Positions 54,001 through 64,000 of a DNA stretch of 64,000 nucleotides are shown here, piece by piece (position 1 is the first letter of the stretch; each line of letters opens with the position of its first letter). Both the position numbers and the translations under genes were made by a program. Where the stretch lies: contig NC_060021.1 of the NCBI RefSeq assembly GCF_021134715.1, positions 7,782,501-7,846,500 on the forward strand, in the 5' to 3' direction. The notes under the pieces are model-generated. The model searched no databases, was not told where the DNA came from, and was given only the letters and a program-made list of their open reading frames with translations. The stretch comes from Daphnia pulex (Eukaryota > Arthropoda > Branchiopoda > Diplostraca > Daphniidae).

Positions 54001-55774
54001 TTACTACCGGGTATAATAGGTATATACCCCCCTCAACATAAGAAGAAGAAAATTGTGTTTGGTTCGCTTCTGGGTGTAAATAAATGCGATATTGCGTAAG
54101 GCTTCTCACACAAGATTCAGGCTTCGTCTTCTTCTATTCCCCTGGACGTGTATATATAATATCGCTTGGTTGTGTATATTTTATACTACCGATGATGGGA
54201 AATGTGATGCGCGTGTATCGTCGCTAGCGTTTTATTCGTGTTTGTGAACGTTTCTCTTTGATGGCCTTTGAGTGTGACACTGCACAATTCAGCCGACCAA
54301 CTAATAGGGCGCTGTCAGACGGTCACAAAACAGCCCTCCATCTTCTCGTCCAACTTATTCATTCTTTTCCCATCGTCTTCTCCCATCGTCTTCTTCTCCT
54401 TCCCTCCTCATATTCAATGCATGTAAATGTAACCCAAAAAATAAGCTTAGGGGTGTGTATATCGTCAAATAATCAGTCGGGGCGGCCAGTCTGTTATTTA
54501 CGGGCCGCACAGCGCCGCTCAGCTCTAGCCATTTTCTCTCTGATGGGGAGGGACACAGAGCAGCGTGCATGTGCTATGAGGGAAATGTCAGATCGATATG
54601 GCCTCTCCCACCCGCTGATCACACAGCCCGTGGTCCCCCCTCCCATGTCTGTTTCATTTGAAAGATTTAAATATCCAGCTGAAAGCTGTGAACGATTGCG
54701 TCTGTGCGTGTTGTGCCACATGTAAGGCTAGACACGGTCCAGAGAATCACGCTGTGCGGTCTCGAAAGAACCGTACAAACAAGTTAGACAAAAATGTGAT
54801 GAGCCTTCCAGTGCACATCCATCGCAACCAGCAGCTACCGTAAAAAAGATAACTAAACCGTATGTCGGACATCGAAACGAGAAACTGTCGCATTAAAACT
54901 CCGAAAAAATAATAAAAAAAGAAGCCCTAAGCTGATATAACCCCAGAGGGTTACACGGAACGAGGGTTGGAGAAAAAGGAAATAAAAAGTGTGTGTGTGT
55001 TATTTATTTATTTATTATTTATTCATCCGGATTTCGAAGACGTTGGTCTCGAAATAAAAAAAAAATCTAACGATCCCTATCTATTTTTTTTTTTTTTTTT
55101 TACATTTTCCGGGTCCTTTCATCTCCCGCTTTGATAGTTGGAAGACTTTTTTTGGAATGAAAAGTTAAAAGAGCGAAAGAGAGAGAGAGGAGGGAGAATC
55201 GTCTTTGAAGATGAGATTGAGATGAGGAAAGAAAGAAAAGAAAAATAACCTTTAGCAATCAAAAACACCATTTTATAAATCCCTATTTTCTTTTTTGGCT
55301 GTTGTTGTTTGGGAAGCTTTGGGACTGTTGAAATGCCTCCGTCTATAAGCAACGCCTCGTGTAGGTGTGGATGAAGACGATGTGTTTTGCTTCATTGGAT
55401 GACGGCTGTGAGGGTGGAGATAAAAGCGTGCTCAAGCTGCAAGTTCAGAATCAATTATAACCCGAAAAAAAAGTTTCGGTAAGACGACGAGAGTAGCAAC
55501 GGCAGTTGAAAGCTGTTTAGACTGTAAACCGCTCCCAATCGATCCCGTGGATCATTTTTTTAAAAGGCGCGGTCTACTTACTCAAGAGTTTCCAGGACAA
55601 CATGGGATCGCATCCGTTTTCACTTCACCGCCATCCAATCAAGATCGCTGCACAAGAAGTAGGAAAGTATAAGGGGATAACGTCAACTGTAATAGCTCTA
55701 TCAACAAGAAGCGACTATTCATAAATCGGGGAATGGGGAGGGGGAGGGCAAGTAACAATATTCTAGAAGGTGGA
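51094..55774. other. TRIM9 5' region and L2HGDH 3' flank
   Basis: 4.7 kb of low-complexity sequence with many TTC, CT, GA and TA tracts and a T20-like run near 55083-55102. TRIM9 leader exons and promoter should lie here, but I cannot place them. Open frames of 60-175 codons overlap on both strands and have no motifs. No supported protein gene or RNA gene. Confidence 0.45.
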
Positions 55775-57768
<1,994 letters not shown>

Positions 57769-58039
57769 TGTGCTGTTGTGCTTAGTTCACGGCAACTTGT
57801 TCGTTCGGCTTGTTGTTATGTGGATTTTATGTGCTGGGAATTGTTTGTTGTTCGTGATGAACGTCAGGTCCTCCTGTAGTTCATAGAGGACGAACCGGCA
57901 CTAAAGGGCAGACGATCCAAGGTTGTATCTTGATAGTACTTTTATTATTCCCCAGAAGGTGGCTTTCATGTAATTTCAACTTTTCAAGTATTTAAAATCA
58001 CGAAGTGATCACGTGAATTGAAATCACATACAGTGTTGG
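57769..58039. other. Spacer upstream of L2HGDH
   Basis: Short region holding the L2HGDH promoter. No clear TATA box, as expected for a housekeeping gene. Nothing else seen. Confidence 0.4.
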
Positions 58040-58240
58040 TCACGTAAGTTGAAATTGCAATTCGTCCTTGAATTCTGTTTGTTGTGAATTGGTTACTACA
58101 TTTGTTAATGCATCGTGCAAATAGGGTCCCCTGGGGACCCGTTTTTTGAAATCTGGCCTTGTTAGAAATTGTGTAACGCTTACAATGCTTACATAACCTA
58201 CTCCGATTACTAGCTTGAAGCGGTTTGGCAATTTAAGCAT
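58040..58240 (-). CDS. Possible small single-helix membrane protein
   Basis: A 66-codon ATG frame starting MLKLPNRFKLVIGVGYVSIV. One hydrophobic helix (about residues 9-25) is followed by a basic RPDFKKRVPRG segment and a polar tail. The size and layout resemble small inner-membrane or ER proteins, and the A-rich context before the ATG is good for translation. I recognise no family, and chance cannot be excluded. It lies on the same strand as both neighbours, 170 bp past the stop of the gene upstream. Confidence 0.35.
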   Translation of the reverse strand: MLKLPNRFKLVIGVGYVSIVSVTQFLTRPDFKKRVPRGPYLHDALTNVVTNSQQTEFKDELQFQLT

Positions 58241-58408
58241 TTTTATTTTATTATTATTTTTTTAAATTTGTGTAAATAGCAGTATATGTATTTCAGATTC
58301 AATTAAAGAGCCAGATAACAGATACCCGTGCTGAAAACGAAATATCTACAGTAGGCTAAAAAGGGCACTAACAACACCTTGGCTTTTAGCGATGGAAAAA
58401 TTCCGGTT

Positions 58409-60459
58409 TTATTGGGTAATGGGCCTTGATGTAGTGAAGGACGGCAATACTTCAACCTCCTCAAGTTCATTTAGTACTGGTGCATATGTAGTAGGATGCT
58501 CTGCTGAAGGTTGTTGCTGGTCAGAAATGGAGCTAAGCGAATGGGCTGTCAAGAGCTCGACAAGTTTCCGCGCGTCTTCGTTGTTGAACTCAATTTTTTT
58601 ATGAACTGTTTTACCAATGTAAAGTTGCTTAAATTTGCCCTTGAGTCGGCGCAGAAGGTAGCCCGAATTCCAAGCGCTAGTTGTCTCCTGGCTCAGGTAA
58701 CCCACAAGTTTGGCAATCACTTGCTCAGTGCTAATTAGCGCTTCATTTTCCTTTAATTGGAGAGTGACAATTGCTTCACTTGGTTGGATCTTTTTGGGCT
58801 TAAATCTCGCTGACATCAATTGCCCTTCCGAAATCTAATTACGAAAGAAAATAACGTTAGTATTTAACAGTCAATTGATTTGAATCTTGTCCTTATACCT
58901 TTAAACGAAGACGAGCCATCAGAGCGGGAAAAGCTACACGAGATTTTCTAAATGGATAGGCAACTTTTTTGTTCATAATAAAAGTGATGGGTCCAATTTT
59001 CAATTGAACATCGACGACATGGATACTGGAGTTCTCTCGTGAACCGATCATGACATCGCCGTTTCTTTCAATCAATTCAGCGCCTTCCACTCTGGTAAAC
59101 GATCTTCGTGAATAACGTTTCGCGTATGCTCGCTGGCGCCTTTTGCTCATCTTTGGCTCTTTGCCTTCATCCTCACTAAATACAAAAATAGCCAATGAAT
59201 ACATTTTGATCTTATCTTTCCGATTGCGCCAATTACTTACAGTTCAGTAGGCTGTTCCGTAGTGGACCCATTTCTGCACTTGATTTCCTCTTCACTGAGT
59301 AATTTTAGGTTATACTCGACAGCACCGTCCGATAGCACAACGGGAACAGGCTTTGAAGTAAGGTAATATCGCTTGGTGCTATTGTTTGTTTGACAAGTAA
59401 CATTGGCGGAAGTTTCGGTGATTGCCTCTTCGTCATCATCGTCGTCATCGTCATCGTTATCGTCCTCTGTGGCCTTATTAGTGTCCTCTTTCGCGGTGTT
59501 TGCCTCGGCTGATGTTTGCGATTCATCTTCAGTATTGGCAGGTCCCTGCTTAGAGTCCTCCTCTACATTCGTGTCATCTTCGTTATCTTCCACATCGGCA
59601 TCGGCAGTTTCCGCTTCGGCTGTTTGATTTCTTGAAGCGTTTGATGTATTGGTTTTTTCGAGTTCAACGAACGTCCAGGGTACAATTTTCATGTCCACGT
59701 GAGGTTTACTAAAAGAGCGGAATTTTATTTAAAATTTACCATATATTCTGAGGTTCATTAAACTTACTCCAGTCTTAAAGTGAATGTCGAATTCCCGTTG
59801 CTCAACGTTCCTGTGAAATGCTCGAGCATCTTGTCCATGGCGGTATTCAAATTGTCGGTATGAGATGAACGCTCTGCGTACTGAATTTTCTTTAAGAACT
59901 TTTTCTTTTCATTCCAGCGGTTTTTACGTTCATGGAATCGCCTAACTAATTATTTAAAGAGCACGAAATAAGAAAACGCTATTAAATTTGTTTTTTCTAA
60001 ATCTCTTGAGAACTGTTCAATTTGACAAATTTTTACCTTTTTTACTCCATTTGTGCTCTTGATGGGGGTGATGATGACGATGATCCATAAAACGATTCTT
60101 TTCTCGTCTGAGTAGCCATTTTTTCCTCCACTTTTGTTTTCTCTCCGAGTGTGAAATTTCGTGATGGGCATTCGCTTCGGACGGATTCGCTTCTTCTTCT
60201 TCTTCTTCGCTTTGGTCAGCCGTCACGCATACGATGCACACCTTTACCTCCTTAGTTGATCCATCTGCTAAACTATCCTCTGTACTGTTACCTAAATAAC
60301 GTAGTCGATAATATTTTAAGTTGGGCGAAACTTCAGGTTTGAGATTTAATTTGTAATAGCTAGTAAATAGTAATTAATTTCGTTCTTACCTTCACTGGTG
60401 GTCGTCAAAGCAGACGAGATGCAACAAAGGGCTAATAAGCCAAGAAAAAGTAATCTCAT
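58409..60459 (-). CDS. Secreted protein of unknown family with basic and acidic blocks
   Basis: Six coding exons: 60390-60459, 60037-60291, 59768-59945, 59241-59708, 58899-59175 and 58409-58834, joined in phase to 557 residues. The signal peptide is MRLLFLGLLALCCISSALTT. A Glu block follows, then a Lys/Arg/His-rich segment (about residues 70-120) that includes DHRHHHPHQEHKW. Next is an ordered-looking region (FTLRLDKPHVDMKIVPWTFV), then an Asp/Glu-rich spacer of about 80 residues with NxS/T sites and a run of eight Asp. The C-terminal half of about 250 residues looks folded (DVQLKIGPITFIMNKKVAYP, SEAIVTLQLKENEALIST). Few cysteines. I do not recognise any family. Acidic blocks could bind Ca2+ or mineral and His blocks could bind metal, as in crustacean cuticle or haemolymph proteins; this is inference. 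A TATA box lies upstream. Confidence 0.75.
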
Positions 60460-61247
60460 TGTTAATTTTCCAGCCAGCAGCAAATGAATGTAAAACTTTA
60501 TTAAGCTCTAAGAAGAAGTAAGATGTCTGTTGCTTTCTAAAAGTCGTCTGTGCAATCCTACTGTCGATTTCAGTATTTATATACTGTAAGCCTGTAGTGA
60601 CGGTTCAGTGGGTTCCTTATTCTGAAGAAATCTTTTCTAAAAATTGCTGATGAAAATGCCGTTAAATGCGCAGTAACCCACGTTTCAAAGATGCCGACTG
60701 GGTTCTTCCATCACAACATTTACAAACTTTTCTTTTGACGGTGTTTACATATGGATTGACTTTTCTAGACTTGTGGTCTATTTCCTCAAATAAACAAAAC
60801 TAACCTATAACACGCTCGGCTTGTGGGGGGTCCAGAATCAAGATTCGGTATACTCATATTTCGGTTGTCAACTTCTCGGTAAAACTCGGTTTATCAAAGA
60901 CATATGAACAACATGTCATGTGTTTGGTTTTTTCCAGAAATTTCCTATCTTGATCTATTTCGACATCGTTTTGATGCAAACTGAAGTGCAAGCTTCGGAA
61001 AATTATTATAGCAGACTTTGCCTTGTAGAATTTCGCATTAGTTGAAAAATCGAAGAGCAAACGTATAGCACAGATAACCTCAGCCACTGTATCCTATCAC
61101 CGCCACACAGAAGTTGGATTTTGATTTGAAAATCTACATCCAACTTATTAATCTAGTGGGGACTAAATTTAATTTAGACAGAATTTTTGCGTGCGTATTT
61201 TATGCTTAATTTCGTTCGTTCTTTAAGTTTATGCCAGATCGTTCTTT
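60460..61247. other. Spacer between the EGFR-like gene end and the secreted-protein gene
   Basis: This is where a transmembrane and kinase region would have to lie if the EGFR-like gene continued directly. I searched all three - strand frames by eye: there is no kinase glycine loop, no HRD or DFG motif, and no long frame. Only the promoter of the downstream gene is recognisable. Confidence 0.6.
60574..60583 (-). promoter_or_regulatory. TATA box of the unknown secreted protein gene
   Basis: TATATAAATA on the - strand about 115 nt before the ATG, which allows a leader of roughly 80-90 nt. It suggests regulated, tissue-specific expression. Confidence 0.5.
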
Positions 61248-61253
61248 TTTATT
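61248..61253 (-). promoter_or_regulatory. AATAAA overlapping the stop codon of the EGFR-like gene
   Basis: On the - strand the last codons read AAA TAA AAA, so AATAAA overlaps the stop codon (61249-61251). If used, the 3' UTR would be only some 15-30 nt. Other poly(A) signals further on cannot be excluded. Confidence 0.4.
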
Positions 61254-64000
61254 TAAAAAACCACAAAATTATCAGAAAAGGGAGTAAAATCAAGCGCTGA
61301 AAGCTGAGCCGATTCGATTGACTAGCGATGCAGTTGAACTGTAGCGTAGTGCTGACATTTCGACAACTCAGACACTGGTTAGCACTTGGTCCCGTGCAAC
61401 CCTGACATTCATTGGCGCATCTTAAGCATGTGCGGCTCTCCTCGTCGGCATAATAATCTTGTGGGCATTCGTCTTCACAAACTTCGCCGTGCTTGTACTT
61501 TGAGCATTCGTGGCACACCTGATTTTATTTATTGAGAAATCATTCATTAAAACTTGAAAATATTCTTGAATTATTTCTGATTCTTACCGTTTCGTGAAAG
61601 CCATAACCATTGCACTTTTCGCATCGCGAGTGACATTTGCGACAGATAGCAGCGCCTATCAGCGCTTTCAGTGGACCTTGCTCCTGCAACTTAACCCAAT
61701 CGTTGTAGTATCCATCCGGGCACGTTTCCGCCTTTTCCAAGCAACGTTCCTAATGCGAATAAAATTCAGCCATTTTTGTTGAGCAACATTTTATCATCCA
61801 TCAGACTAACCACTTCGCCGTCGCTTTTAATAATGGCTTTATCGCAAGAGCTGCAACCGCTTGGTCCGATATTGTTCTCTGGTCCTGTGCAACCGTCGAC
61901 ACAATTCTCGTGACACGGAGAACATTTTCCGCTATCGTTGAACTTTCCCATCGGGCAAGATGGGACACAGTATGGTCCATCTTTGGCATTTTTGCAAGCT
62001 GTGCAATTTCCAGGCCCTGGACCCGTGCAAGAATCGCATTCGTGATGGCAATATTTGCAAAGTTTAGGGGTTGACCTGTAAATTCTATTTGCACATTATA
62101 ATGAATTTGATTACGATGTGTTAATTTAATTTTCCAAACGAAACAAAATCATACCCTAAGTTAGGGTCGCAACTTTTAATGCACGTTTCGTCCAGTTGAA
62201 AATGGGCGCATGAAAGACATTCGCCGGGTCCAAGACCCCAGCAGCCATCAAGGGAACATTGGGTGCTACAGACGAATCCAGACGCTTTGCACTTCTCCCA
62301 AGGTTTGTTATCGACGGAGAGAGCCTCGTGTAAAAGCGACTTCATGATTTTGGTCCAGTTGATGCTGTCGGCGAAGCAGAGTTGCTTGTTTCCCAGGAAA
62401 GTGGCACTTCCGAAATTGATCGTTTTTAGAGAGCGCAAGTTCAACGATTGTAACGACGTCTTGTATATAAACAATGACGAAAAGTACTCAGTCAATTGAC
62501 TGCCGCCAATCTTCTCCAAGTTGCGGAAATAAAACAAATTTTTGAAATCTTCGTGCGAAGCCTCAATATTGAAAAATCCAGTGATTTCCTGAAGGGTGGA
62601 AAAAACTTCCAGCCGATTTGGATGCATTAGCGGATAACGCGGGCCGAACGTGAAATTTGGATAAATATGTTGGAAACCGGTAAACGAATGGTCGATGATC
62701 GTTAGGGATCCTTCAATGACGGTACAGTTTCTAAAGCTCTCAATGTTTCCAACATGAACAAACTCGACGCCCTTGCATGTCTTTGGACACGGTCCGTCGC
62801 AGATAACACACTCTCCGTCGACGGCCATCTTCTTGGGTGGACAAATAACGCGGACGCAAGTATCATCGTCTCTGAGGAAATTTTCGGGACATGTTTTGAC
62901 GCAACTAGAGCCATATGCAAATTTTGCTTCTGGGTTCGTCTCCCACGAGTGGGTGATGGGATTGTAGCGCTGCGTTGCAGGACATTTTTGTTTGCAGACG
63001 CCATCGTCTGAGAAATTGCGACAAGCCTGTTGAAGGGAAGGATTTTTAAAGTTGCACAATATTGGCAAGTACTAAAACTGGAATTAGTTTTCATGTAATT
63101 ATTACCAAACAATCGCTTGGTTTGGGTCCGGTGCAGCCACCAATGCAAAACGAATGGCAGCATTCACTTGACTTCGGTCCGAAACATCGGCCTTGATTGC
63201 ACTCAGAGCTGCAATTGATTTTGGAAAATTTCTGGCAATTTTCGGCACCTTCGCCCCAACAACCGCCCTCACACGAATCATGGCATGGCGGGCAGTCCCG
63301 CTCCGGATCCGTAAAATTGTAAACGTTAACGAATTTCGATCCCGAACCCGTGATGATCTCCTCCCAGTTGATGGTTTTCACGTGGCACAAGTTGTAGTTG
63401 TTGAACATCCCGCAACTTCCAGCCAAAATGTCTGAAAATATAAATTTAGATTTGAGTCATTTCAAGATAACAAACTGTAATAATAATCGATACGATTACT
63501 GGTATGGGTCGTTACCTCTTAGAGCGGGCATTTCCAAAGTGTGCATTTTGGAGAGGATGACAATTAGGGCGAATCCTTCGTCGCCATGGGTGTTATATTT
63601 GAAGAGCGTCCGTCCGCGTATAATTTGTAAAGCGGGCAAGACAAATCGCCGGACGTCGACGTAAGAGATGAGAACGTAACCGGTGACTTCTCGAATGTGT
63701 TGCAAAAAAGTTAGATCCAAGGATTCCTCCTGGAGCCAAGTCAGCTCCAGATTGCCATCAATGTACGTGCAATTTGTGTAGTTATCGCGTAAATTTAGAT
63801 AGTGAGCAGACCGGTTAGAAGGAACCGACATCCGGCTGCTGGTACCAACGCAAACTGATCGAGACACAAGATCAGATGTTACCCTTTTTAGATTAATGTT
63901 CAATATAACAAAGAAATATTTCGATGCAAAATAACTTAATTTTTATAATTACCTTTTTCTTCTTTTCGGGCATCATCAATTGAAATCTGATCATGGACGT
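61249..64000 (-). CDS. EGFR-family receptor ectodomain without kinase, 5' end outside window
   Basis: Partial. Exons: 63953->64000, 63516-63854, 63106-63431, 62155-63026, 61811-62075, 61588-61749 and 61249-61518, all in phase. Order: L domain 1 (VCVGTSSRMSVPSN, NYTNCTYIDGNLELTW, IREVTGYVLISYVDV), furin-like Cys-rich region (CWGEGAENCQKFSKINC, CIGGCTGPKPSDC), L domain 2 (TIIDHSFTGFQHIYP, LQEITGFFNIEA), and a long second Cys-rich region (CSLDGCWGLGPGECLSC, CVDGCTGPENN, CPQDYYADEESRTC). It is clearly EGFR rather than insulin-receptor-like and is closest to insect EGFR in my judgement. After the last repeat (CLSCRN) the protein ends with about 15 polar residues and RLILLPFLIILWFFK-stop. No cytosolic kinase. 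The tail fits a GPI-attachment signal or a short membrane anchor. Probably a ligand-binding decoy, by inference. Confidence 0.88.

Noticed and set aside
51419-54725. Several 100-175 codon frames upstream of TRIM9
   Set aside because: Composed of homopolymer Phe/Ser/Leu or Lys/Arg runs from TTC and GAA tracts, overlapping on both strands.
61801-62094. 97-codon - strand frame overlapping the EGFR-like gene
   Set aside because: The phase-correct frame across exon 61811-62075 restores the Cys-rich repeats; this one is the shifted shadow.

Overview
The window looks like nuclear DNA of a branchiopod crustacean of the Daphnia type. Genes are compact, with many introns of about 55-80 bp and GT/AG ends. 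Upstream regions are short, promoters are TATA/Inr-like, and the encoded proteins are arthropod-like. Exon structures were worked out by hand from splice-site phase and family knowledge; no database search was run.

Left part (1-20 kb): the TOM40 gene, a possible small divergent ORF, and a gene for a secreted Tyr/Thr/Pro-repeat structural protein. These are followed by a tandem cluster of three intact SLC46-type MFS transporter genes and one decayed SLC46 copy. Interleaved with them are two apolipoprotein-L-like genes and one ApoL 3' fragment. A U2 snRNA gene sits inside the cluster. The three transporters have identical lengths for exons 2, 3 and 4, which shows recent duplication from one template.

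Middle part (20-54 kb): a selenoprotein S gene with an in-frame TGA two codons before the end (+ strand) converges on a CNRIP1-like gene (- strand). A single-pass membrane protein of unknown function follows, and then a complete TRIM9/TRIM67-class E3 ligase gene of ten coding exons spread over 19 kb. The first intron of the coding region of this ligase gene holds a full-length BEL/Pao LTR retrotransposon in the opposite orientation. It has two 751-bp LTRs with no difference I could see, a 5-bp target duplication, an intact 1821-codon gag-pol ORF and a primer-binding site that fits tRNA-Tyr.

Right part (54-64 kb): mitochondrial L-2-hydroxyglutarate dehydrogenase, a secreted protein of unknown family with alternating basic and acidic blocks, and the 3' part of an EGFR-family gene. 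This receptor ends after its last furin-like repeats in a short hydrophobic tail. It has no kinase domain, and none lies downstream in the window, so it is a candidate ectodomain-only (decoy or GPI-anchored) EGF receptor.

The best leads are the kinase-less EGFR, the SLC46/ApoL cluster with putatively N-myristoylated ApoL proteins, the selenoprotein, and the young intact retrotransposon inside a neuronal E3 ligase gene.
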